Of a DNA stretch of 64,000 nt, positions 46,047 through 55,469 are shown piece by piece. The notes under the pieces were generated by a model. It was not told where the DNA came from, ran no database searches, and was given only the letters and a program-made list of their open reading frames with translations. Source of the DNA: Methanohalophilus euhalobius (GTDB lineage: Archaea > Halobacteriota > Methanosarcinia > Methanosarcinales > Methanosarcinaceae); assembly GCF_900215215.1 (NCBI RefSeq), contig NZ_OBDR01000005.1, positions 48,218 to 112,217 of the forward strand, in the 5' to 3' direction. Position 1 is the first letter of the stretch; every line of letters starts with the position of its first letter. Both the position numbers and the translations under genes were made by a program.

Positions 46047-47243
46047 ATGCGCAAAATACTCAATCACCTAACATCGCTGGATGAAGCCAGACAAATTCTG
46101 GCCTCTCTGTCCGTCGATTGCGGAGAGGAACATGTTTCACTTGAACGTGCCGATGGTCGCATACTTGCAGAAAATATAGTATCTGACATCAATGTTCCAC
46201 CCTTTGCCAAGGCACTCAAGGATGGTTATGCTATCCGTGCCAAAGATGTACCAGCGCCGGGTGCATGTCTGTTGCTGAAAGATTATGTACCTGCGGGCAG
46301 GGGGGATATCCTGTCCCTTGGAAAAGGTGAAGCTGTGGAAATTTCCACCGGGGCACCGATTCCACAGGAAAGTGATTCTGTTGTTATGGTGGAAGATACC
46401 ACCCTTGCAGAAGGGAAAGTGTGTATCCACAGTAAGGTGCGGCAAGGTCAACACATCCTTGATGCAGGCACTGATATTTCCAAGGGAGAGACTGTTCTTG
46501 AAGCAGGACAAATGTTGTCTCCTGCAAAGATTGGTATTCTTGCAGCGCTGGGCATCAATAATACAATTGTGAAAAATCTGATAGTGGGCATTATATCTAC
46601 CGGGAATGAATTGACCGAGCCTGGCAATCCCCTCGGGCCAGGCAGAATATATGATGCCAATTCCTATACACTGTCAACCGCAATCAGACGTTTGTCGGCA
46701 ACTCCTGTAGCCTATGGTATAGTAAGGGATGAACCTGAGAAAGCCCGTTCTCTCCTTTTAGAGGCAGTTTCTGAATGTGATGTAGTATTGACAACCGGCA
46801 GCACATCGGCGGGTTCGGATGATTTCATGTACCGATTAATGGAAGAAGAAGGGCAAATCCGGATGCATGGTTTAAAGTTCAAACCCGGCAAACCGGTAAT
46901 TATAGCATCAGTCAGGAATATTCCCGTGATTGGATTGCCCGGTAATCCCACAGCATCCCTGATGGTATTCAATGAGATCGTGTCCTTGCTTGTAAGAAAG
47001 GGGCTGGGGATTTCTGCTCCTGAAAGACAACGGATGAAAGCAACCCTTATGGATGACGTGTATTCTGATAACAGGCTGGAATACCACTGTGTGGAAGTAA
47101 TTGATGGTTGTGCCTATTCGGTGGATAAAACCTCTGCTTCAATAACAACACTGGCAAAGGCCGATGGTTTCATTGTAATCGAACCGCAAATCACCTTTGT
47201 GAAAGCCGGGAATGAGGTAGAAGTCACTTTCTTTGAGAATTGA
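46047..47243 (+). CDS. moeA: Molybdopterin molybdenumtransferase MoeA
   Basis: Inserts molybdate (or tungstate) into molybdopterin. MoeA landmarks: PPFAKALKDGYAIRAKD, ISTGAPIPQESDSVVMVED, GIISTGNELTEPG, DANSYTLSTAI, TTGSTSAGSDDF and PVIGLPGNPTASLMVF. 398 aa, full length without the periplasmic-binding fusion found in some archaea. It precedes modABC, which supplies the metal; the two are separated by a promoter region. Confidence 0.94.
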   Translation: MRKILNHLTSLDEARQILASLSVDCGEEHVSLERADGRILAENIVSDINVPPFAKALKDGYAIRAKDVPAPGACLLLKDYVPAGRGDILSLGKGEAVEISTGAPIPQESDSVVMVEDTTLAEGKVCIHSKVRQGQHILDAGTDISKGETVLEAGQMLSPAKIGILAALGINNTIVKNLIVGIISTGNELTEPGNPLGPGRIYDANSYTLSTAIRRLSATPVAYGIVRDEPEKARSLLLEAVSECDVVLTTGSTSAGSDDFMYRLMEEEGQIRMHGLKFKPGKPVIIASVRNIPVIGLPGNPTASLMVFNEIVSLLVRKGLGISAPERQRMKATLMDDVYSDNRLEYHCVEVIDGCAYSVDKTSASITTLAKADGFIVIEPQITFVKAGNEVEVTFFEN

Positions 47244-47300
47244 TCCTGGCTTCATTGTCTCTTAAAGAAACTTATTTATTGCATGTGTATCAATGCACCG

Positions 47301-47320
47301 ATATGTTTCCCCATACATAT
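47301..47320 (+). promoter_or_regulatory. Candidate operator before modABC
   Basis: An inverted repeat ATATGT-N8-ACATAT lies at 47301-47320, about 25 bp after a TATA-like ACTTATTTATT (about 47270-47280) and just upstream of modA. It would overlap the transcription start, a repressor-type position for molybdate control. Based on symmetry only. Confidence 0.35.
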
Positions 47321-47343
47321 CTCTTGAAGCATAAGGTGGTTGA

Positions 47344-48135
47344 ATGAAACGAAATAATCAGATAATACTTCTGGTAGCAACAATAGCAGTCTTAGCTGTG
47401 GTCGGTATATATCTGGCCAATTCCACTGCATCATCCGCGCAGGAAGCTGACAGTGAGGAAATCACGGTATCTGCGGCTGCCAGTTTGACGGAAAGTTACC
47501 GTGAGATAGTAAAAGATTTCGAGGCTGATAATCCTGATATAAAGGTTAATCTCAATCTTGCAGGTTCGGGTTCCCTGAGGATGCAGATTGAGGCGGGAGC
47601 ACCGATCGATGTTTTTGCTTCAGCATCCCAAAAACACATGGATATTCTGGATATGAAGAATATGATAGTTGCGGATTCAAGACGGGATTTTGCCCGCAAT
47701 AGTCTTGTTCTGATAGTACCAGCAGGTACAAACCAGATCGAAAATCTTGAGGATCTGGACTCAGAGGAGATCACAAAGATCGCCCTGGGCAATCCTGAAA
47801 CTGCGCCGGTGGGACGTTATGCAAAACAGGGGCTTGAAGAGGCAGGACTCTGGAAGGCTATTGAAGGCAAGACAATATTTGCGGAAAATGTGAAACAGGT
47901 CCTTGTGTATGTGGAACGCGGGGAAGTGGATGCAGGATTTGTATATATGACAGATGCACAAACTTCTGACAAAATTAGGATTGTAGAAGAGGTGCCGGTG
48001 GATGCCGATATAAGTTATCCGGTGGCAATCCTGGCAGATTCTGAGGCAAAGGAAGCATCCCAAAAATTCATTGATTTTGTAACAGGGCCAGAGGGTAAGC
48101 GTATTCTGGAAGAGTATGGATTTAAGGTAGAGTGA
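47344..48135 (+). CDS. modA: Molybdate/tungstate-binding protein ModA
   Basis: Extracytoplasmic solute-binding protein, 263 aa. N-terminal membrane anchor/signal (about 7-28), then EITVSAAASLTESYREIVKD, NLAGSGSLRMQIEAGAPIDV and FASASQKHMDIL, the ModA ligand-binding motifs. Residues VPAGTNQIENLEDL and VYVERGEVDAGFVYMTD are typical too. Overlaps modB by 4 bp. Confidence 0.93.
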   Translation: MKRNNQIILLVATIAVLAVVGIYLANSTASSAQEADSEEITVSAAASLTESYREIVKDFEADNPDIKVNLNLAGSGSLRMQIEAGAPIDVFASASQKHMDILDMKNMIVADSRRDFARNSLVLIVPAGTNQIENLEDLDSEEITKIALGNPETAPVGRYAKQGLEEAGLWKAIEGKTIFAENVKQVLVYVERGEVDAGFVYMTDAQTSDKIRIVEEVPVDADISYPVAILADSEAKEASQKFIDFVTGPEGKRILEEYGFKVE

Positions 48136-48809
48136 GTTTTGTGCTTGAGCAGGCTATTTTTCCCTTATACATAACCCTGAAGATAGCCACCCTGTCAACG
48201 ATACTGGTGGTTCTGGTGGGCCTGCTCATTTCGTACCTGCTGGCACGCCGCGATTTTACGGGCAAAAACCTTGTGGACATTCTGGTGACCCTGCCCCTTG
48301 TATTGCCTCCCACGGTAACCGGGTACTTGCTTGTCATATTGCTCGGTAAGAATGGTGTGCTGGGGCAATCTCTTTTTGAAATGACGGGGTTTGGTATTCT
48401 TTTCACATGGCAGGCAGCCGTTATCGCGGCATTTGTGGTGTCCCTGCCATTGATGGTTAAAACCACGTCTGCTGCGATAGGAAGTGTGGATCGGGAACTT
48501 GAATATGTGGCTTATACGCTGGGCCACAGTGAACTGGAAACCGCCCTTTTTGTAACCCTGCCCCTTGCGAAAAAAGGAATTATTGCAGGGCTGGTGTTGA
48601 GCTTTGCAAGAGCTGTGGGGGAATTCGGTGCAACCCTTATGGTTGCAGGTAACATTCCCGGAAAAACAAATACCATGTCGCTTTCTATTTACACTGCCTT
48701 CCAGTCAGGAAATGACAGCCTTGCAAATATTCTTGTTGTAATCCTTGTAATTATGTCACTTGTTTCCATGGCTGCAACGGCAAAACTTGTTAACAGGTGG
48801 AAGGTGTGA
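48132..48809 (+). CDS. modB: Molybdate ABC transporter permease ModB
   Basis: Inner-membrane permease of 225 aa with five or six membrane segments and the ABC-contact loop VDRELEYVAYTLGHSELETA, followed by ARAVGEFGATLMVAGNIPG, the ModB EAA region. The start is GTG at 48132 overlapping the modA stop. modC follows after 3 bp. Confidence 0.93.
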   Translation: MSFVLEQAIFPLYITLKIATLSTILVVLVGLLISYLLARRDFTGKNLVDILVTLPLVLPPTVTGYLLVILLGKNGVLGQSLFEMTGFGILFTWQAAVIAAFVVSLPLMVKTTSAAIGSVDRELEYVAYTLGHSELETALFVTLPLAKKGIIAGLVLSFARAVGEFGATLMVAGNIPGKTNTMSLSIYTAFQSGNDSLANILVVILVIMSLVSMAATAKLVNRWKV

Positions 48810-48812
48810 AGC

Positions 48813-49925
48813 ATGAGTGGTAATATTCGGGTTGATATAAAAAAGCGATATTCAGGCCAGGAGGATGCACCGGATTTTAATCTGGATGTAAATTTTACTG
48901 CTTCAAATGAACTGGTTGTCCTCTTTGGGCGTTCCGGTTCGGGGAAAACCACAACCTTGAGGTGTATTGCAGGTTTGGGGAAGCCCGATATGGGGTTTAT
49001 TGAAGTTAACGGCAAGGTATACTTTGACAGTGAGTTAAAAAAGAACCTGTCTCCCCAGGATCGCAGGCCGGGCTATGTTTTCCAGAATTATGCCCTTTTT
49101 CCGCATATGAGCGTGGCCAAAAATATCACTTACGGGTTAAAAGGCAAGTCGGATGCTGCAAAAGAGCAAAGGTTACATGAGATGCTGGGACTTATGCACA
49201 TAACGGGTCTGCAAAACGAGTATCCTTCCCGGCTATCGGGAGGGCAGAAACAGCGAGTTGCCCTGGCCCGTGCCCTGGCCCCCAATCCTGATATATTACT
49301 GCTGGATGAACCTTTTTCAGCGCTTGACATGGTAGTCCGGATGCGCCTGCGGGAGAGGATACACAGTATTCAGGAGACACTGGATATCCCTGTGTTGTTC
49401 ATCACTCACAATCCGGTTGAAGCCTTTACGCTGGCTGACAAAGTAGTGGTATTACATGAGGGTTCGGTGCATCAGGAAGGCAGGCCTGAGGACGTTTTCT
49501 ATAATCCGTGCAACAGGCATGTGGCAGAACTTGTGGGTGTATCGAATATTTTCGATGCCGATTTTGCAGGCAAGTCTGAGTATGGATTTGTTCTGAATAC
49601 GGATTCGATCTCAATAACCACCACAACGAATGTTGATGCGGATAGCAGCTATTCCTGGGGTGTGCGGCCGGAGAATGTGCATCTCCATCCGGCCCGCGAG
49701 GATATTAGCGGGTGCAATGTTTTTTCCACGACTGTGCACAGTGTTGTCAACAGGGGGGCAAGCAGGGTTGTAGCTGTGGATATTCCGGGAGGTGGATCAG
49801 TGTTGCTGTCGGAGATGGATAACCGCAACTTCGGGAAACTGGATATCGGGCCGGGTTCGGAATGCCTGGTGGAAATCGATCCCAGGGATGTACTTGTGTT
49901 TGCCTTGGAGGAGCCTGCAGGTTGA
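48813..49925 (+). CDS. modC: Molybdate ABC transporter ATP-binding protein ModC
   Basis: ATPase subunit, 370 aa. Walker A GRSGSGKTT, Q-loop VFQNYALFPHM, signature RLSGGQKQRVALARAL, Walker B ILLLDEPFSALD and switch His in FITHNPVEAF. The C-terminal 130 residues form TOBE-type domains (GVRPENVHLHPAR), which sense oxyanion. Completes the modABC operon. Confidence 0.94.
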   Translation: MSGNIRVDIKKRYSGQEDAPDFNLDVNFTASNELVVLFGRSGSGKTTTLRCIAGLGKPDMGFIEVNGKVYFDSELKKNLSPQDRRPGYVFQNYALFPHMSVAKNITYGLKGKSDAAKEQRLHEMLGLMHITGLQNEYPSRLSGGQKQRVALARALAPNPDILLLDEPFSALDMVVRMRLRERIHSIQETLDIPVLFITHNPVEAFTLADKVVVLHEGSVHQEGRPEDVFYNPCNRHVAELVGVSNIFDADFAGKSEYGFVLNTDSISITTTTNVDADSSYSWGVRPENVHLHPAREDISGCNVFSTTVHSVVNRGASRVVAVDIPGGGSVLLSEMDNRNFGKLDIGPGSECLVEIDPRDVLVFALEEPAG

Positions 49926-50009
49926 ATACAGCGGATAAAATCAACACAAAATTTATGGGATTGCAGCAACGGGAAAGTCTTTTTAACATTGAAGTAGTGG
50001 TAGGTGGCG

Positions 50010-51101
50010 ATGAGCGTCGAGGATGAAATTGCCAATATTGAAAAAGAGATTCGAGACACTCCTTATAACAAAGCAACATCTCATCATGTAGGTAAACTGA
50101 AGGCCAAGATTGCCCGTTTGCGTGAGGATCTCCAGAAGAAAGCTTCTGCCAAATCAGGGGGGGAAGGTTACGGAGTACGTAAATCAGGAAATGCTACGGT
50201 TACACTGGTAGGTTTTCCTTCAGTTGGTAAATCCACTCTCCTGAACCGGCTTACCGGGGCAAACTCTGAAATTGGTGCTTATGAATTCACAACCCTGGAC
50301 GTGATTCCCGGTATAATGGAACACAAAGGTGCAGCCATACAGATCCTGGATGTACCGGGGCTTGTCAGGGGTGCGGCCAGCGGGCGTGGCCGGGGGAAGG
50401 AAGTTATCGCAGTTGTGCGTAACAGTGATCTGGTAGTTTTCATGCTTGATGTTTTCCAGACAGAACACTTTGAGGTTCTCACGAAGGAGCTGTACGATGC
50501 CGGTATCCGGCTGGGCCAGCACCCGCCTGATGTCGTGATCAAGAGGAAGGATCGCGGTGGAATTACTGTGAGCAGCACTCTCGACCTTGATATTTCGGAG
50601 GATCTTATCAAGGCAATCCTGGATGATTACAAGATACACAATGCTCATGTGCTTATCAGGGATGATATAGATGTGGACCAGCTGATCGATGTGATAATGG
50701 GCAACCGTGTCTATATTCCCGATGTGACCGTCATCAATAAGGTGGACCTGGCGGATGAAAATATCCTGGCTAAAGTAAGGGAAAAGTTCCCGGATTCCCT
50801 GCTGATCTCTGCCAATGAGGGCACTCATCTGGAAGAGGTAAAGGATATGATCTTCAATTCCCTGGATTTCATACGAATATACCTCAAACCCCAGGGTGAG
50901 GCTGCGGATATGGAGGAGCCGCTTATCATCCGTAAAAGAAGCACGGTGGGTGATGTGTGTGATCACCTGCATCGTGATTTCCGGGATAAGTTCAGGTATG
51001 CCCAGGTATGGGGTGAATCGGCCAAACACCCGGGCCAGCGTGCAGGGCTGGACCATGTGCTCGAGGATGAGGATATCCTGACCGTGATCATACAGACATG
51101 A
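50010..51101 (+). CDS. DRG-family GTP-binding protein
   Basis: Obg-type GTPase of the archaeal/eukaryotic DRG branch, linked to ribosome function. An N-terminal helical region (EDEIANIEKEIRDTPYNKAT) precedes the G domain: G1 GFPSVGKST, G3 DVPGLVRGAASGRGRGKE, G4 NKVD and G5 SANEG. The C-terminal TGS domain ends with HPGQRAGLDHVLEDEDIL. The frame opens at GTG 50004; ATG at 50010 is the likely start. Confidence 0.93.
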   Translation: MSVEDEIANIEKEIRDTPYNKATSHHVGKLKAKIARLREDLQKKASAKSGGEGYGVRKSGNATVTLVGFPSVGKSTLLNRLTGANSEIGAYEFTTLDVIPGIMEHKGAAIQILDVPGLVRGAASGRGRGKEVIAVVRNSDLVVFMLDVFQTEHFEVLTKELYDAGIRLGQHPPDVVIKRKDRGGITVSSTLDLDISEDLIKAILDDYKIHNAHVLIRDDIDVDQLIDVIMGNRVYIPDVTVINKVDLADENILAKVREKFPDSLLISANEGTHLEEVKDMIFNSLDFIRIYLKPQGEAADMEEPLIIRKRSTVGDVCDHLHRDFRDKFRYAQVWGESAKHPGQRAGLDHVLEDEDILTVIIQT

Positions 51102-51112
51102 ACTTATTTTTT

Positions 51113-51545
51113 TCATCCCATTGTTATCTGGATGGCAGTTGGATATTTGCGCATGATCGAGTAGGCCATACTTTTGCCAACCCAGACTTTTCCCTGACGC
51201 ATGCGGTACATTTCCCCCTTTCCGGGGGTATTTGCAGGGCCCTGAGGGCATATCTGTCATTGGAAAAGCAACTGTCTTCCACACGGCAAATCAAAGAAAA
51301 AGAGGATGGGAAGTTTCAGCCTGTCATGCAATTCTGAGGGCAGTTCCTCTCCCAGCATCCCGATTACCTGTCTGTCGAATACGTACCTGTCCCCTGCCCG
51401 GATTCTGGAGTGTGGCACCTCTTTTTCAAGCAAACCGGGCCAGGGTCTTTCTCTGCGCCACTATTGCCCTGTTGATCTTGCCCATTTCCCCTTTCATCCA
51501 GCGGGCAAATACCGGGTTATAGCGAGTCGGGCAATCTTCCGTCAT
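51113..51545 (-). pseudogene. DUF61-like protein, frameshifted
   Basis: The minus strand carries one protein spread over three frames. From ATG 51545: KGEMGKINRAIVAQRKTLAR, then a shift of one base to LLEKEVPHSRIRAGDRYVFD and LHDRLKLPILFFFDLP, then another frame with MYRMRQGKVWVGKSMAYSIM and KYPTAIQITMG before TGA at 51113. The order of motifs (N-terminal RAxxAxRKTL, central Asp-Arg-Tyr strand, LKLPI) resembles the archaeal DUF61 family. At least two frameshifts mean the gene is dead or the sequence has indel errors. Confidence 0.65.
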
Positions 51546-51680
51546 GTATCCCCCAAAACAATGACCTGCTGGCAACTGCCGGGCAGAATAGCCCCAAATT
51601 AAACCTTATATCAGGAAATAAGCCGGTCCCCTTACATAAAAATTAAGTAGGATTATGCGATTATCACAGTGAGCAGTAGC

Positions 51681-51753
51681 AGTCCCGTAGGGTAGTGGTC
51701 AATCCTTTCGGCCTTTGGAGCCGAAGACCCTGGTTCGAATCCGGGCGGGACTA
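51681..51753 (+). tRNA. tRNA-Gln (anticodon TTG)
   Basis: Cloverleaf with acceptor AGTCCCG/CGGGACT, D arm with GTAGTGG, anticodon stem TCGGC/GCCGA around loop CTTTGGA (anticodon TTG), T arm with GGTTCGAATCC, discriminator A. The CCA end is not encoded and there is no intron. Confidence 0.95.
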
Positions 51754-51948
51754 TAAAAATATTTTGGAAAGTCCTAAACGTTTAATAATTATTTCTAATA
51801 TCATTTTTACAAAGTTTAACTATACAGAAGGCCATATAGCCTATATTACATGTGGTGAATGAGTTTAATACCGGTAAGCCTTCAGAAAAGCCACAATAAG
51901 CCTTTATGTTCCCTTATAGGGACTCTATGGATAGTATTCTTAAAGAGT

Positions 51949-52145
51949 TTAAGATCGTGTGTCTTTTATGGTTGTGTTGTTTTCCAAGGTACGGTACATT
52001 GAAGACTGCGACACCGTCATACACAAGGATTCCGATAAAACCATTTCAGGTCGACCACCTTTGTCTGTCCTGTTGATATACATTGATTCCAGTATGGGAC
52101 GAAATGGTTTCCAGTCGATCAACTTATCTATTTCAGATAGTTTTC
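51949..52145 (-). pseudogene. IS5-type transposase N-terminal fragment
   Basis: The minus strand reads KLSEIDKLIDWKPFRPILES, then MYINRTDKGGRPEMVLS, then a diverged tail to TAA at 51949. The pattern IDWxPFRPIxxxMYxNxTxKGGRP is the N-terminal signature of IS5-related transposases in methanogens. A TGA stands just before it and no catalytic DDE region remains. It is a relic in the roughly 650-bp gap between tRNA-Gln and the sugar nucleotidyltransferase gene; I see nothing else there. Confidence 0.6.
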
Positions 52146-52405
52146 ACCAGCAGCTATCAAACGGTCATATTCTGTGTTTCAGGGTGAAATTACTGAAAGT
52201 ACTCGTATGATTAAATTTATCTTGTTTGGATATAAATATTGTTATTTAGTTTGAGTGAGGGGAGGAGTTAATCAGAAATCTCTATACTTTCAATTGGAAA
52301 GACTCACTTTCATGACAATATTAGAACGAAGTCCATGATTTCCTTCAGGGGCAATCCACTCCCCAAAGATAACCTATAAATTCTTTCACGTTTCATGTTA
52401 ATTCC

Positions 52406-53626
52406 ATGAAAGCCATTGTTCTTGCCGCAGGGGAAGGTGTCAGATGTACACCCCTCACAAACACCCGCTCAAAGGTCATGTTACCGGTAGCCAATCGTCC
52501 TATCCTGGAATACGTAATATCCGCGCTTGTGGATAACGGGATCGAGGATCTAGTGCTTGTTGTCGGTTATGAGAAGGAGAAGGTGATGAATTATTTTGGA
52601 GACGGGAATGATTTCGGGGCAAGGATTACTTATGTGGACCAGACTTCCCAGCTGGGTACCGCTCATGCGATCGGTCTGGCCATCCCTGCACTGGGAGATG
52701 GTAATGGATCATTCCTGGTACTCAATGGGGATAACATAATTGAAAAAGAGACTATCAGTAAACTAATCGCAAATCATGCAGGGGATGCCACCGTGCTTAC
52801 CACTCCCCGGGAGAAGGTATGTGGATATGGAGTGGTCATGAGTGCTGCGGGAAAGGTAAAAGGCATCTTTGAAAAACCCAAACGGCAGATAAGTCATATG
52901 ATAAATACCGGTATCTATATCTTTAACCGGGATATTGTTGCAGAGATAGAGAATACCGAGATATCCGGGAGAGGGGAATATGAGATAACCCATACCCTGC
53001 AGAATATGGTGAAAGGGAACAGGGATGTAAGGGTCACTGTAACTAAGAACCTGTGGATGGATTCGGTATATGCCTGGGGTCTGCTTGATACCAATGCCAG
53101 GTTACTGGCAAGTTGTGAGTCTGCTATCGAGGATACTGCCACAATTGATGATACCGCTACCCTGACAGGGAATGTGGAGATCGGGGGAAATACAGTCATC
53201 CGTGCCGGGTCCTATATCGTAGGACCGGTAAAGATCGGAGATAACTGTGATATCGGACCCCAGGTGACCATATTGCCTTCCACCAGTATAGGGAATAATG
53301 TATCGCTGGGCCCCTTTTCCTATATCCAGGACAGTATCCTGATGGATAATGTACGTGTGGAATCCCACAGTCATATCTCTGAAAGTATTATAGGATTTAA
53401 CTGTAATTTAGGTCCCTACTCCATCTGTGAAGCGGACAACGATGTGAATATCGAGATCGATAATGAACTTGTACCTGTGGAAAAGAGCGGCGTGGTTATC
53501 GGGGATGACTGTAAATTTGGTTCAAGGACCCTTACGGAGGCAGGCAACCTTGTGGGCAATAACTGTACCGTGAGATCAGGTACAAAGGTGGATAGACATC
53601 TGCCTGCAAATTCCACAGTGCTTTGA
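52406..53626 (+). CDS. Sugar-phosphate nucleotidyltransferase with LbH domain (GlmU-like)
   Basis: Bifunctional-type enzyme of 406 aa. The nucleotidyltransferase domain starts MKAIVLAAGEGVRCTPLTN, with a cysteine where most relatives have methionine (GxRMxPLT), and contains FLVLNGDNIIEKETI. The C-terminal left-handed beta-helix (from about residue 240; hexapeptides such as IGDNCDIGPQVTI) suggests an acetyltransferase or structural role. First gene of the UDP-GlcNAc cluster, with a paralogue (56762) at the other end; it may make a different nucleotide sugar. Confidence 0.88.
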   Translation: MKAIVLAAGEGVRCTPLTNTRSKVMLPVANRPILEYVISALVDNGIEDLVLVVGYEKEKVMNYFGDGNDFGARITYVDQTSQLGTAHAIGLAIPALGDGNGSFLVLNGDNIIEKETISKLIANHAGDATVLTTPREKVCGYGVVMSAAGKVKGIFEKPKRQISHMINTGIYIFNRDIVAEIENTEISGRGEYEITHTLQNMVKGNRDVRVTVTKNLWMDSVYAWGLLDTNARLLASCESAIEDTATIDDTATLTGNVEIGGNTVIRAGSYIVGPVKIGDNCDIGPQVTILPSTSIGNNVSLGPFSYIQDSILMDNVRVESHSHISESIIGFNCNLGPYSICEADNDVNIEIDNELVPVEKSGVVIGDDCKFGSRTLTEAGNLVGNNCTVRSGTKVDRHLPANSTVL

Positions 53627-53635
53627 GGAGATATA

Positions 53636-55456
53636 ATGTGTGGGATTGTAGGATATGTGGGAAAGGCCGGTGCATCATCGGTGATCATGGATTGTCTGCG
53701 CCGGCTGGAGTACAGGGGTTATGATTCTGCAGGGTTAAGTGTCTTAAACGGTGATCTGCAAACGTACAAGACTGCCGGCAGTATCGATGAACTTAATAAA
53801 GTGCTGCCTGCAGAGATCGAAGGTAATGTCGGGATCGGGCATACACGTTGGGCCACACATGGGATACCCAATGATGTCAATGCTCATCCGCACTGTTCTT
53901 CGGATATCGTGGTCGTACACAATGGGATTATTGAGAATTACCTCAAATTGCAGGAATGGCTGGAAGATAAAGGTTATGAATTTGTATCCGATACCGATAC
54001 CGAGGTAATTGCCCATCTGGTACATTTTTACAGTAATTCCCTGGACCTGTTCGAGGCAGTACGCAAAAGCATGGCAGTGCTGGAAGGCTCCTATGCGATC
54101 GCGGTCATGAGTAAGAATGATCCGGATACCCTAATCGCTGCCAGGAAGGACAGTCCCCTGATAGTGGGTCTGGGAGAGAATGAATTTTTCACGTCCTCTG
54201 ATGCGACGGCTTTTATGTCTCATACCCGCAATGTGGTATTTGTGGATGACCGGGAACTCGTGAAACTGACTCCTGAGAAGGTGGAGTTTTATGATATGGA
54301 AGGCCAATTGCTGGAAAAGCAGGTTTCCACGATCGACTGGGATGTGGAGATGGCAGAAAAGAGTGGTTATGCACATTTCATGCTCAAGGAGATCCATGAG
54401 CAGACCCGTTCCCTTCAGAAGACCTTTGCAGGCAAGTTATCAGAACTTGAAGGCAATGTCCAATTACCTGAACTCAAACTTACAGATGAACAGATTAGAA
54501 ATATTGGCAGGGTGGAGATGATTGCCTGTGGCACTTCCTGGAATGCGGGGTTGTTTGGCAAATATTTGCTTGAAGGACTGGCCGGTATACATACCGATGT
54601 CAGTGCCGCCTCGGAGTTTCGGTACCGGGACCCGGTGATGGATTGCAATACCCTTACAATTGCAATTACCCAGTCCGGAGAGACGGCCGATACGCTGGCT
54701 GCGATCCGCAATGTGGCACAGTATGAATCAAGTACCATCGCGATAACCAATGTGGTGGGCAGCACCATTACCCGGGAGGCGGATAATGTAGTGTATACCC
54801 ATGCAGGTCCTGAGATAGGAGTGGCTGCGACCAAAACGTTTACGGCTCAATTAATAGCGCTGTACCTGCTGGCCGTACACCTGGGCAGACGCAGGAATTA
54901 TCTTTTGCCGGACGAGGCAAAGGCTATCATCAAAAATCTCAAGGAACTACCCGGCAATGTGCAGCAGGTATTGAACCAGAGGGATATTATACGCAAGTAT
55001 GCAGCCCGGTATGCGGCCAACCGGGATTATTATTTCATTGGCAGGGGACTTAATTACCCGGCAGCCCTGGAAGCGGCATTGAAACTCAAGGAAATATCCT
55101 ACATCCATGCGGAAGGGTATGCTGCAGGCGAACTGAAACACGGACCCCTGGCACTGCTGGAGAACGGCACGCCCGTGGTGGCAATCGTTACAAAGGGGCG
55201 AACCTATGAAAAAATGTTGAGTAATATCAAGGAAGTCAAGGCACGGGGGGCTGAAGTGATTGCGGTGGCCGATGCCGGGGATCGGGAGATAGGCAAGTAT
55301 GCTGATATTGTAATCCCGGTACCTGTCACCAATCCCCTGCTATCACCCGTCCTGTCCTCGGTGGCTTTGCAGCTGTTTGCTTATTATACCGCCCTGGAAA
55401 AGGGTTGTGAGATCGATAAACCGCGTAATCTGGCCAAAAGTGTGACTGTGGAATGA
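53636..55456 (+). CDS. glmS: Glutamine-fructose-6-phosphate aminotransferase
   Basis: Makes glucosamine-6-phosphate. The N-terminal glutaminase starts at Cys2 (MCGIVGYVGKAGASSVI) and has GIGHTRWATHG and HCSSDIVVVHNGIIENY. Two SIS domains follow (about 285-430 and 455-590) with MIACGTSWNAGLFGKYLLEG, ITQSGETADTLAA and EGYAAGELKHGPLALLE, and the C-terminus KPRNLAKSVTVE is the standard tail. 606 aa, full length. Confidence 0.96.
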   Translation: MCGIVGYVGKAGASSVIMDCLRRLEYRGYDSAGLSVLNGDLQTYKTAGSIDELNKVLPAEIEGNVGIGHTRWATHGIPNDVNAHPHCSSDIVVVHNGIIENYLKLQEWLEDKGYEFVSDTDTEVIAHLVHFYSNSLDLFEAVRKSMAVLEGSYAIAVMSKNDPDTLIAARKDSPLIVGLGENEFFTSSDATAFMSHTRNVVFVDDRELVKLTPEKVEFYDMEGQLLEKQVSTIDWDVEMAEKSGYAHFMLKEIHEQTRSLQKTFAGKLSELEGNVQLPELKLTDEQIRNIGRVEMIACGTSWNAGLFGKYLLEGLAGIHTDVSAASEFRYRDPVMDCNTLTIAITQSGETADTLAAIRNVAQYESSTIAITNVVGSTITREADNVVYTHAGPEIGVAATKTFTAQLIALYLLAVHLGRRRNYLLPDEAKAIIKNLKELPGNVQQVLNQRDIIRKYAARYAANRDYYFIGRGLNYPAALEAALKLKEISYIHAEGYAAGELKHGPLALLENGTPVVAIVTKGRTYEKMLSNIKEVKARGAEVIAVADAGDREIGKYADIVIPVPVTNPLLSPVLSSVALQLFAYYTALEKGCEIDKPRNLAKSVTVE

Positions 55457-55469
55457 AGGAGTGTGTATT

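Noticed and set aside
50220..51284. A long 354-aa minus-strand frame
   Set aside because: It lies opposite the DRG GTPase gene, which has all G motifs; only the stretch beyond 51113 has protein sense, and that belongs to the DUF61-like pseudogene.
51959..52210. An 83-aa plus-strand frame after tRNA-Gln
   Set aside because: It is antisense to the IS5-type transposase relic.
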